Source: Pyrrhosoma nymphula (Eukaryota; Arthropoda; Insecta; Odonata; Coenagrionidae). Taken from it: DNA of 64,000 nucleotides. The position numbers and the translations under genes are program-made. Under the pieces are notes generated by a model, which was not told the origin of the DNA, made no database searches, and saw only the letters and a list, made by a program, of their open reading frames with translations. Of this stretch, positions 48,985-60,357 are shown piece by piece. The stretch lies in the NCBI GenBank assembly GCA_963573305.1, contig OY754331.1, positions 13,054,868 through 13,118,867 of the forward strand, written 5' to 3'. Each line of letters opens with the position of its first letter. Position 1 is the stretch's first letter.

Positions 48985-50810
48985 TGCGAGGGAAAATACC
49001 CACTTCAAGTCCGCCTATCGCAACGCTCATTCCCCTTTGCACAAGTTGCTCTTATTTACCCGCTAGCAGTCGTCCGGTGAACCTAGGAGGCAGTCGTCGT
49101 CGCAATGGAGCAACTCCTCGCGAAAGGAAGGAAAAACACCTCCCCTCCTCCTCTTACGGGTGCCTTCGGAGAGAGAGAGGGAGCTCTGGAGAAAGGAGAG
49201 GAGAGAATGAACTGCAAGCACTACCGCTTCCAGGGGTCGAGAAAGGGCGAGTGTTTAAAAAACAAAAAAAATCTGGCGGACCGGCGCTGGTACTGCTCGT
49301 CTGCTGCTCGGGTCTGGTGGGAGAAAGAGGGTGGATCCATGTGTATCTTCCCTTCTGAATCCCCAGTCTTGAAGGAGCGAGCAAGCAGTCCCCGTCGCCT
49401 TTAACGTCCACCCCGATAAAAGTTCCCGGGGCCATGCAGTGGTGCGGAGTGGGGCTGCGTGTGCAGACCGGGACGGAGTGAGAGCAAATAAGAAAGGGTT
49501 CGGAGGGAGGGGGGGAAGGGAGGGAGAGGAGGGAGAAGGAGTAAAATGTTTACTCCCATGCTTACGACGCTTACGCATTCCCCCGGAGTGAAGAAGGCCG
49601 GCTCCCCCCTTTTTATCCCAGTCAGTGGGTCCCGGTTGGAAACTTCCCATCGCGAATGGAGAGCACGTTTGCTCAGTGCATTTGCTGATGCGAATAGTGC
49701 GATGCTGGGAGTTCATTTTTATTTTGGAACAGCGAGGAAATAAAAGAGTTCGAGAGAAAGATGGGGGAGGGGAACTCAGAAGGTTTTAAGCTGGAGGCGG
49801 GAGGGTGATTCTCCGAAGGGAGAGGGTGGGGTTGAGGGGAGGGTACGGTGTTGGAGAGAGAGGTGGTGGTGTAACTCTTGGGAGCAGGAGGATGGAGGTG
49901 TATTAACGGGCACCATGCCAGGTGGAGGTTTCCAAAGGGTGGAGATTTTTTTATCGTCTCTTTCCTCCCCCGGCCCTGCCGACGGTAGACTGATAAGGAG
50001 AGTTGCAGCGGGGAAAGCGGGATTGAGTGGTGAGGAGGGATGTGGGGGCGAAGTACGTGCAGAGGGAGCGGGGAGGACGAGACAACAGTTGAAAAGAGTA
50101 GAGAAAATGCATTTTTGGGATAAATGCATGTGTTTGTGTGGCGGGGCGAGTTCTCGGCTTTTGGTGGAGGGAGGGAGGAGTTGGAAGGGGAAAGGAGAGG
50201 GACTAGGTGATTGAATCCGTTACCATTCGGAATAGTAATGCTTTTTTCTCGGGGTTTTTTTTCAGCGGCGAGTGAGCGGCGTGAGTGTGCTCGGGGAAAA
50301 AGTTTTCATTTCCACTCATTTGTTTTATTTTCGGAGTGAATTTTATTTTCCGTCTTTTTTTAAATTCCAAGCGTTATTCTTTCGCTCTCCCCGAGTCGGT
50401 CGCTTGCCAGAATCGAGACGTCCCTCTCTCTCCCTCCCTCCATATCCTGCCGATCCCCTTTTGCCAAACTCCAGACCCCGTTTTCTTCCCTCTCTCACTC
50501 TTCTCTAACCATCTCCCCCCTCTCTGGCGTCCGTCACTCGCCAGAGTCCAACTCTTCCCCGTCTCCTCTCCTCAACCCCTTGCTCAGCGACCCCTCCTCC
50601 TCCTCCTCCCCCCAACCCCCGTCCTCCCCTTTTCTTTATCGCCGCCGCGTCGGATGAGTGCTTCCCTCCAACCCATATCCACGTGCTCGTGTGTGTTTGT
50701 CCGTGTGTGCCAGGGTTTTTGGACGGCGACGCGACGGCTTGCACGTGAGTGTTTGTTAGTTGGGGACGTTTTTATTACGTTCCCTCTGCGCATTCGGGGA
50801 GATAAATAAG
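48985..50810. other. GC-rich region with strand-asymmetric purine and pyrimidine blocks
   Basis: 49100-49550 and 49740-50210 are G/A-rich on the plus strand. 50390-50650 is C/T-rich. Many overlapping open frames follow from this composition and none shows a domain. A T-run ending in CAG at about 50263 and a GTGAGT at about 50743 could be splice acceptor and donor of an exon, but no conserved frame links them. It could equally be a promoter region; the sequence does not settle this. Confidence 0.3.
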
Positions 50811-52469
50811 GCTTCGGTGACAGGGTTTGGATTTATTTATCAGGTGGTATAGTATGACACCATAAAACATGTTAAAACTAGTTGTTTTTTTTCTACCGTG
50901 CTTCTATTGTTTTTTTTTTCATCCGTCCACCGCTCGTGAGACGTTTTTTGCGTTACGCGAGGACACAACAATACATATATCGAATCGGGGCGAGGCTCTA
51001 AAATACGGGAAAGTGTCTCGCGGATAAATAGAAGGAAAAAAATTGGGAATAATTTAATGGATCAGACCATTTACGGCCATATTTTAACTTTCCTCGTTTC
51101 TCATTCATCATGCTGTTTGATTTCGTGAAAAATTGCTACTATGAGATGGATGAGGACACATATATGTTAACGAAATATAAATTAAAGTAATACTTATGAA
51201 GACGCCTTTTACGAAAAACAAAACTTCTGTTCTGTATGCAATGACATTTTATATTATTCCGCAAATCAATAAAATATGTATTTGATGAAGAATTTGGATT
51301 CACTCGTGAATTAATTCATTTATTATCAATGGCAAATTTTCACTTTTATTTCAAAGCTATCTTTACTGCGTTATCTGATAAACACTTTGTGCAAAGGTGT
51401 TGAGATTACGGAATTGATTTTTTTAGTTATCTAGCTCGATTTTCTCTTCTGCTTAATCTACTAGACATTAATTCATTAAACACTGTAATCATAATTCATC
51501 CACTATTATGATTTCTTGAGTGCAACCTTCCATGCTTCCATGTCCCTTCTTCTTTTTGCCATTTCCCCTCCTATGTTTCATATCCCATTTTAATTGGCCC
51601 ATGCCTTCACCCTCGGTAGTGGGGCTTTCTCATTTTAAATTCTGCAAATTACTCTAAAAACTTGTTGTGCCTTAAATTGTTTCCTGCTCATCTGTACCTT
51701 GTATTCCTGATTGTATTACATACGGTGTTCTGTGTGCACTTTATTGTTTCTGATCTAATCCGTCCATTTGATCTTAGCGTCTGCCTCCAGTACCTTTGAT
51801 AGCTGGCTATAGTCTCTTCTGTTCCAGCTTTCTAATTTTTCATGCCTCTTGAGCCGTATGTCGTAATACCTCGCAAAAAGGTTTTCAGGTGTTATAATAC
51901 CACTCAATGAAAATATTCCATTTTCACCTAAAAATAATTATTATATTCTCAGATAATTTTAGAGCCATCATAATTCTTGATTACTGTTTACATATATTTA
52001 TTTAATTGATAGTATATTTGTAGAAAAAATCGGGGAATAAAGTATGTGGCTGGGAAATCTTTATATGAAATTATTACATTTTAGTGTTTTTTATGTGGCT
52101 GAGTAAGCAGTTCGCAGTAAAGCAACCGATCACAGAGGGTCAGAGTGCTGGTTTAGCCCGCCAAAAGTCGATTTTTCAAGTTGTGTAAAAACATGCAAAT
52201 TTGGAGTTAATGTAAAGGTAAAAATCGCTGTAACATGAAATACGATTTTGAGGCCAAAAGACTGACTTGACACAATTATGACACTTAACTAGGTATTATG
52301 GCGGATTTCCAAAGCAGATTTTCCAATGAAATTGCACCTCCTGTAATATTTTTTCACATCTCATCCCAAAAGCAATTTAATCCAAGGAAATTATTCTGTC
52401 TATCATGGCTTATATCCTTCACATTTTAGCAAAATTCTGCCTAATAGACAATATTTTTGGAGAGCTATG
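50811..52469. other. No feature recognised
   Basis: AT-rich. No gene, RNA or clear repeat recognised, including on the minus strand of 51500-51880, which looked vaguely LINE-like but lacks motifs. Confidence 0.35.
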
Positions 52470-53250
52470 ACTTAATATTTACAAACACCTCATCATAATC
52501 TAAATACAACATTAGAGATGAGATACTGCGTGACACAGCTAGCTCTCTGGTTTCTTGAAATCGGTTCAATATAGCTTCCTGATTTTGAGCCAAAAATAAA
52601 AAATTAGGCGCGACTATCCGCGAACTTTCATTTTATATTATGATTAATAAATGTTTACACTGAAATTAGTGCACAATTACAACGATGGAGGCGCTGCAAT
52701 TTTGACCGTGCTACAAAGTTAACATTAGCGATATCAGCGTTTCTACACATAATATCTTAATATTGTAGTTTTGACGACCGTTGCTTATGTCGAATATCGA
52801 GCAAGCGAATTAACATTTGGGTATGTTGAAGGTAAAGCAAAGTTCTAATATTTACACACAACCCACCATTATATAAATACGCCAATAGAGAAGAAATACA
52901 GAAAAACCATTGAGTGACACAGCTCTTTGTTTGCTAGAAAGAGGTACAATATAGGTTCCTGATTTTGCGCCAAAAGAAATTAGGCACGACTAACCGTGAA
53001 CTTTCATTTCATATAAAGCTTAATAAATGTCTATACTGAAATTAGTGCGCGATTACTCCGATGTTGGTGCTGCGTTTTTGACCGTTTTAAAACCCTCTAT
53101 TTAAATAGTGGGCTTGAGATCGTGGTACAAAGGGAATATCAGCGTTTAGTATAACAATATTTAGTACATTAATATTTTAGTCTTGACAGCCATTGATTTT
53201 GTCGATTGTCTTGTAAGCGAATTAATATTTGGATATAATTGAAGGAAAGG
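52470..53250 (+). repeat. Diverged tandem dimer, units about 380-400 bp
   Basis: Unit 1 (about 52470-52850) and unit 2 (about 52851-53250) share phrases in the same order: GTGACACAGCT, ATATAG-TTCCTGATTTTG, GCCAAAA, TTAGGC-CGACTA-CCG, GAACTTTCATTT, ACTGAAATTAGTGC, ATATCAGCGTTT and GCGAATTAA-ATTTGG. Unit 2 has an extra 40-50 bases near 53095-53130. No coding function. Confidence 0.75.
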
Positions 53251-54238
53251 TTCTCTAGTTGATTTTCCCTCGGAAAGTCACAAGCGAAATTCGAATTGGT
53301 GCCTTAGGTTCATGGAATTCGGTTTCCGAAGGTACGTATTTCTCTATTTTGAAGTGGAGGATCGCCCGCTAAAAGTTGTCAAACCATTCTTTTATATATT
53401 ACTACAGCAATCTGATCATTTGAGTCATTTAATTCTCGTCTCTAAATGGGATTCTGACGGGAGTAGTGGATATACTATGCTCAAAGAGAAAGCTTTTTAC
53501 CCCAGTTGGATGACAGAAGTCTATACGTTACCTCCTTAGGCCGTTTTCGAACCTGCCAATCCATGCTACCTTCCCTTCGTAACTAGAGCGCATTGGGCGG
53601 AGATGAAGTCAAACTCACGTCACCACTTACGCCGGAATTGTGAATGTTCTCTACATGCAGAGTAAACAGACCGAGTGAATGAAAAACCAGTCTTCTTATG
53701 TTCACTGCATATTGAGTTAGAAGGTTTGGGCGCGATTATGTGGGCATTTATGGCAAATGGAAGCGAATAAACTATCTAAAAAGTATTGATTTATTATAAA
53801 TACATAGATTTATTTGGTATTTTTACTTTTTTGTAGAAAAAATGATGAACACCCTTTATTTTAGAGGGTATTCAAAAGTGAATCTACTGTTCAAGTCAAG
53901 GAGTATAAAACATTTTCTAATATCCGTGTGTTGAAGGGATTTCTAGCTAAGAGTTTTGTGAATAAGATAGATATTGTTGATATTCCGTATTTTTTTGCTT
54001 TATTCGTCCCACGAAATTTATTTTTCTTGCACTTGAAGTATAATACACTCTCATTTATGGAATCTTGGTGCAATGAAGAATACTCATAGGTTGGCATAAT
54101 TTCATCGGCAGCATCAGTTTCAACTAATTAACATTATTCATTTCGAAGATTCAGGCGATATGGCGTATAATTTCAACATGATAAGGTTGATGAGTTAAAA
54201 GCAATTTCCCAAAAATATAAGTTAAAAAAAACATTATA
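53251..54238. other. No feature recognised
   Basis: Mostly AT-rich. It may contain decayed 5' sequence of the transposon that begins near 54.28 kb, but no residue pattern could be followed. Confidence 0.3.
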
Positions 54239-54278
54239 ACGACCTAGGTCTGCATGTTTTACACATCATCTTCCCTTG
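54239..54278 (-). ncRNA. Degenerate hammerhead-like motif beside the Transib relic
   Basis: On the minus strand: GGGAAGA in place of CTGAAGA, T, a GATGT stem with ACATG-type complement, AGA in place of GAAA, then the self-complementary CCTAGG and TC. It aligns along its length with the motifs at 845 and 12700. The core is damaged, so this is a relic. Confidence 0.35.
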
Positions 54279-54281
54279 CAG

Positions 54282-55314
54282 ATGTTCAATTCAAATGAAA
54301 ATGGTCAAAAACAGATTGTTTGGCAAAATCCGAGGACATCGTCACCAGGAGACTGTCGTCCTATAAGGCTAGAATTTACTAGAGAGACAACAAATGTGCA
54401 TACAAGAGGAAAAAAGTCGTGTGAGCAAATAAATTTCCAATTTGATTCCTTCTACAAGTATGTGCTCTGGGAATCGTGTAATGCAATAACGGATAGTAAG
54501 TCGAATCAGAGCTGCTATGAGTGCGGTGCAAAACCATCGCGGATTACAGACTTGGGTTTGGTTCTATAATTGGTGGTAAAGGAAGAAAACTACAAATACT
54601 TATTCCATTTTTCGTGAATGGATTCGTAGTTTTGAATACCTTCTTCGTGTTTCCTACGAATTATGAGTCGCAAAATGGCTATGTAAGGATAAAACGGAAA
54701 AGGAGAATGTAAATGCAAGAAAAAATAAGGGTTCCGACGGAAATCTAAGATAAACTTGAGCTGATTGTGAATATGCCGGTGCATTTTCCGGTTTTTCGAA
54801 TGATGGCAACACTGCCCGCTCATTTTTTAGCAATAAAAGCCTTGTCTCATTAATTAAAGACCACGATCGAGGTATAATCGAACGTTTCTCGGTAATAATC
54901 AACGCTCTGGCTAGCAACTTCGAGATAAACATTGAAACTTTCACGGAATATATACAGGAAATGCTGGAAACAGCTCAAAATTGTATAGCACCTTGCGCCC
55001 TGGTACACCATGCTCCCACAGTGTACAAGATTCTTATTGACGGAGCTGACACCATTAATGTTTCACCCTTCCCTATAGTTATACTATCTGAATATGCGCG
55101 GGAAGTACAGCAGAAAGACTGCAAATATACTAGGATATTTAACGCCAGGAAGATTTCTCGAAGAGACTGCTATGAGGATTTGTTGCATGTGTGCCTAATA
55201 TCTTCAGACCCTGTTATTACATTAATGCGTAAGCTTCCGGTAAAGAAAGTAGGAGTGATTACTAGATCTGTAGAGAACCTAATCAAACAACCAAATATTT
55301 ACTCATCGGAGTAG
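54282..55314 (+). pseudogene. Transib/RAG1-like transposase relic
   Basis: Three stretches follow the order of Transib transposases, the family from which the RAG1 core derives. First (54282-54569): QIVWQNPRTSS, DCRPIRLEFTRET, then NAITDSKSNQSCYECGAKPS, with a Cys pair like the CYICGA box. After a frameshift between 54569 and 54613: REWIRSFEYLLRVSYEL, FSNDGNTARSFF, ALASNFEINIETFTEY. Finally TVYKILIDGADTI, ILSEYAREVQQKD, NARKISR and LISSDPVITLMRKL. In-frame stops lie at 54664, 54751 and 54757. The Glu codon at 55102-55104, in the position of RAG1's third catalytic acidic residue, is kept. The N-terminal half, with at least the first catalytic Asp, is absent. Such enzymes cut at terminal inverted repeats by a hairpin mechanism. 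This copy is a pseudogene. Assigned by motif memory, not by search. Confidence 0.75.
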
Positions 55315-56124
55315 GAATTCGGTTGGGATTCATTCAAGTGATGCTGAATTTTGAGTTGTTTAAACATATCTATGCAAAAATATTTAAATCCTGAATGTAA
55401 TAGATGTTGGAAGGAGATAAAAATACTCGAATAAAAAAGCACAGCAGCTGTTTAAAATTTAAAAAATATATGATCAGCCATCGAGTAAGGAAGGCCTGGG
55501 AAGAGATGATGAAAGCATTATGTTTCGAGGTGAAAGACCGTCTCTACCGGGGAAAGGATAAAGCTACTTAGAAAATTGAAAGAAAGTGCTTTCTCCTTAG
55601 ATCGTCCGAAGAATATTTATTTAGATCGCCATGATGTATGAATCTACTATTTAGAAGTTGTCAAATGGCGTAAATAAAAAATGCATCAGAGAAAGGACGA
55701 ATACCATTCGGGCAAAGTGAATCTCCAATGGAGTCCAACGAAGAGTTGGAGAAAAAAGATGAAAACTCTGAGGAGAGACAAACTTTTGAAAACATTTTGC
55801 GACCGAATAGCCTCTGAAAAAATGGAAGGAAAAACGATGAGGGAGAATAACCAAAGGTGGGTGGGTGGGTGGGTGGTGTATATTGGGTGGAATTGATCAG
55901 GAAAATTATGAAGAAAGTCCTGGTGAAAATTTAAATACGAATGAAAGGGTTAGCTGAAAGGAGAGTGAAGTAGAGATCATCAGCAATCAAATCTTCGGAT
56001 TGACGACTGCTGATTATAAAACATTGCAATGTTATTATTTTAATGTAAAAAGTTCTCATGAGAGTATACTCAGTTCATTTATCACGAAACACTACCTTAC
56101 ATTATCTCAACAATCGAATTCCAA
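55315..56124. other. No gene; small GGGT microsatellite
   Basis: GGGT is repeated about five times at 55857-55877. The remainder is AT-rich. Terminal inverted repeats of the neighbouring transposon were not found. Confidence 0.4.
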
Positions 56125-56480
56125 CATCACCTCCTAAGGTGTAGTCCAAAGGCGCTGTAATAGCGCTCTGCAACACCTCTGCTCACAGTGCACCACAACA
56201 CCTAGTGTGTGAAGCTAAGCGTCTTGAGAACGGTGATGTCAAGGCGCTTCGAGGGTGGTTTGGAGCGCCTCCGCCCGAAAGTGTGAATCAACACCTTGCG
56301 ATCACCTTGGAAATGTCTGGCCAAGGGGGTTTACAAGGTGCTTCGGGGTTGATAGGGAGCGCTGTCCGTTGGACAACGTAACAGAGCACCTTGCCAGTGC
56401 CGTGAGAACGCCTATAAACGCCTTATGAGCAAGTTCAAACGCCTTTTAAATATCTTGAAAAGCGTTGAGATAATCGCCAG
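56125..56480. repeat. Block dense in short inverted and direct repeats
   Basis: Words of the types ACACCTT, CACCTTG, AAGGCGCT, AGCGCC and AACGCCTT recur in both orientations every 20-40 bases, for example near 56135, 56150, 56240, 56265, 56300, 56390 and 56420. Several can pair locally, such as CACCT with AGGTG at 56130-56143 and GGCGCT with AGCGCC near 56241-56269. The block is GC-richer than its flanks and non-coding. Its family is unknown to me. Confidence 0.6.
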
Positions 56481-58950
56481 GGCCGTTGTTGCTCCGTCAA
56501 GCAGTCACACCTGCCAAATCTACGTAACTACCCATTTACTTTTTCTACCATATAGGAGATAACGGTAACATTATGAAAGTTGGTATTCTACCGGATAAGG
56601 AAGATTTTCATTGGGCATTTGTACTGTTTTTCCCACCTCCAAACTTAAAATCAGCTCTTTCCACTGACCGAGCGTTTTATACGAGCTCAAGGAACAAACA
56701 AATGCTTATATTTCTGACTTCACATCGGTATATGTGGATTTGTGGGGAGGATTAATATATGCAGATTTTAAATTAAAGTAAGACATGAAAAATAAAAATT
56801 AGATGAGGAGTTTGAGAAAACATATACTTAGTTGAGAATTTTTAAGTTAGAGAAGTAACAGATGTGAAGAAATAAAGGCTGTGTGCGCGTGAAATCTAAG
56901 GATGTAAATGCACACGTTTATTTTGGGTTGTAGCGGGTGTATAAGATGTGCCAAACTGTGGAGGCAAATAGATTAATCGATGTTTGAGAGGTGGATGAAG
57001 GAGAATTGAACGGGCGGGAAAGGGCAGGGTGGGGGTTGCCATCGTACGGTGCCTCTCCCACCCCTTGTAATCCTCCCTCCGTTTCCTTTTTCATCCCCCG
57101 CAGAACAATATGCCATCTCCTCCAACCACCTCTACTCCCCCATCCCGCGTGGTGAGAGGTGCCGTGGGTAGTGGGAGCGGGGTTTGAGCGGGCGAGGGGT
57201 GAGAAAACCCGCCCTTGGGGGATGGACGGATGCCGACCCAAAGGGAGAGTGAGGGCTCCTCGGATTCGGAAGTGAAATGAATGAACTTCCGAACAAAGGG
57301 GCTCCAGTGTATGTATGGCCATCCATCGGTGAGTGAGGGAAAGGGTGAAGGGGATATCAGGGGAGTTCTGGAAGTCAAGAGATTAGGATTAAGTGCCGCG
57401 AGGGCTTCAGACCTCGAGCGATTTTATCAAGAATTTTTTGCATAGGTACTCGATGCATCTTTAAAGAAGTTTTTGAGGTTTTATTCCCTTTTGAAGCCTT
57501 GAAAATTATTTAAATCAGTATATCAAACAAATTGAATATAACAATAGATAAACTGTACAACGATACAAAACCTTGTACGCTACTCGTGAGGCAATCATAA
57601 TTTATACAGCTACATAGGATACCAGATATATACTTTTAATCAGGGAATCGGTCAGCTACCTTTTATGGTCATGATGTCTTTGAAAGTTTTCTGGTGGATT
57701 AGAGAGAAAGAGTCTTAGTGGGATAGAACAATGGGTTTTACACGGAAAAGCTTCAATCATATTTATGCCGCAAATAGTTTTTTTGGGAAAATTTAATTAA
57801 GCCCTAACACATTTTCCCCGTCCGTCATTTTCATCATGTATTTGATTACTACAATATAACATTTATTCTACAAAATCATAACCAAGGTATTTTCATTAAA
57901 ATCTTTATAAGACAAATTGATTTCAAGCACAAATATATATTCTGCTAGACTTCGAAGCTGTAAAAACATTTGTTGCGCAACTTAAACCTCTTGCCACGTA
58001 TGACATGCAGCATTCATATATTTTTGCAATGGGATGACAGGCTCAGAAAGTGAGTGAGACAGAGAAGTACGTGCATGAAGTAGAATTTGCAAGGAAATTG
58101 AGAAAATGGAAGTATTGGTTTGTTGAGTGGAGAAGAAGTGTTGCATGGTAAAGAGTCAGACTCATAGGTATATTCATATACGAAAGAGGATGGGAGGCGG
58201 CAGGAGGTGAAGAAACTGAGGAAAGAAGAGAGGTGTAGGAGAATGAATGAGGTAGAGTAAGAGAGAGGGAGAGGGATGGAGAGGGTGACCTTGGTTGGTT
58301 ATTGGATGGAGCATTGTAAGGAGGATGAGGAGAGAAGCGGAGATGGTGGAGAGGAAAAGAGGATATCGGTTGTTGGAAATATATGACGTTTTCGGCAAGG
58401 GAATGAATTCGGATGCGATTTCATTTGATGGGAAAAAGTGATGGAAACTCGAAGAATACGCTGGAGATGAGAGTCTTCGGGTATAAAGAAATCCAGGTCC
58501 AGGATACCTTGCAGAATCCGTATTCAGTACTATCGATTCCTCGGAAATTATCAAAGGGTTTTGACTGAGATTTCCTGAGCACATACCCGTATTATCAACT
58601 CTAGGTCTCTATATCTAGTTTTTTGCTCTTGTGTTTGATTCACTGGGATGTAATATGATCGGGATGATATACGGGTACGCACTTGGGTGTGACTCAAAAT
58701 ACACAAGCTTAAATATTTTATTTGAATTTCACGAACGATTTACATTAAGTGAAATGGGTAGATGTGGGTGGCTCATTCGGCCCATTTTCTATACGGCACC
58801 AATCCTCTGGTGAGTGCCTACTAAGTATAGCAGAGCATTAAGGATGTAATGTTAAGATTATTTTTACTTGTTTAAAAATGGAAGATGGCAAAATAAAACC
58901 TCAGTTGCTTTCGTCTTTTGTGCATTTAACCATCGAACAGGGTAATTCTT
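56481..58950. other. Gene-free stretch with purine/pyrimidine-biased blocks
   Basis: 56990-57370 is GC-rich with C/T- and G/A-biased parts. 58180-58380 is strongly purine-rich on the plus strand, giving a spurious serine-, proline- and leucine-rich frame on the minus strand (58174-58584). Nothing else was recognised. Confidence 0.4.
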
Positions 58951-60357
58951 CTTCATCTACATACTACCCCGCAAGCCGCCTCAATAGGCGTGTGGCGGGG
59001 GGTGTTAGGACACCAGCCGTTTACATATAAAAAGGAAACGCTCTATTGAAATTACGCCTTGAATTTATTAAAGTCCCTTATTTTTCGGGGGAAAAACGAA
59101 TTCCCATACCTATCCGTTCGGCAAAATATCTCTCTTAATTTATCGTTTCTGTCGGACCTGGAAATATAGTGGGGTTCTAATATGATGTTCTCCGTGTCGC
59201 TCTGAAAGATATCTATTCTCAATTACTCAAGTAGTCTAAGCCTAGCGCGCAGCCTCCGAGTCTCTAGCGGCTCCCAGCCTAATTCGTTTATCATCTGCGT
59301 AACGCTGTCTTTACGCCCGTAGCAGTTTTTGACGAATCGCGCAGCTTTCCTTTGTATTTTATTAAGTTCCCGACTTAAGTCTTTCTGCACCGGATCCCAT
59401 ATGCTCGCTGCATATTCAAGGTGTGGCCGGACGAGTGCGAAATAGCGCCTATCTTTTACTTTTTCATCCGAAAATCTTCCCACAATACGCTTGACGAATC
59501 CTAGCTTCTTCAGAGCTCTGCCACAAATATTTCTTATATATGTTCCCCACGATAGGTTCGAGGTATTTCCCAGATACTTAACTTCATCTGTCGCCTTTAT
59601 CTTAACGCCATCCATAGCATATACATGGGGATAGTTGGACGACCTCCGCAAAGTTATTTAGAGTTGGCTAACTGCCATGGGTAGGTAGTATCAGAGAAGA
59701 GTTTTCGTAAACAGTGGAAAATATCGGATTAGATATTAGTGGATCATGAAAGAATGTGTGAATTGATCACTAATTTCACGATAGATGACAGCGTCGTCAG
59801 CAAATAAACGTATTTTACTGCTATTTCGAGAGCATAGGTCATTTATGTATATAATGAACAAAAGAGGGCCGATTACGCTTCCTTGTGGAACACCTGATGT
59901 CACTTTAACTACATCAGAGCTAATTCCGTCAAGAATTACTTTTTGCTTACGATCACTCAGAAAGTCGGGCCGGGGCAGTGAGGGAACCCTAGGCCGAGCG
60001 AGGTCTCACCACGAGCGAGGATTATCCTCTCGCGAGCAAGGGTCGACCCACACACCGGCTACCTGTGACCCAGAGTCCGAGTACCTGAGATGTGCGCCCG
60101 CTCAGTCGACACTAACCAAAGTTTGTTGTGAGGTACCATGTCGAAATCTTTCTTAAAATCTAGTAATAATGCGTCCACTTGTGTTTTCGATTCACCAGAT
60201 TTGAGAACGTCATGAAGAAAGAGCGCGAGCTGTGTTTCACATGATCTACCTTTCCGATAGCCGTGCTGACAGCCATGAAGGAAGTTACGACTGTCCAGGA
60301 ACGTCATGATATTGTTAACGACGATATGTTTGAGTATCTTCCCTCGACGTTAATGAA
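58951..60357 (-). mobile_element. CR1-like LINE, copy 2, 5'-truncated and rearranged
   Basis: This copy is closely similar to 42757-44072 and in the same orientation, with an identical 3' edge. It keeps the Trp codon where copy 1 has a stop (near 59550) and lacks the four-base insertion of copy 1, but has its own TAA at 59223 replacing a Gln codon. Two internal blocks are replaced by unrelated sequence: about 59656-59763 and about 59968-60118. The FADD box lies between them near 59791-59802. The RT N-terminal half and the endonuclease are missing. It is non-functional. The second replacement block is CG-rich, unlike the LINE. Confidence 0.85.
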
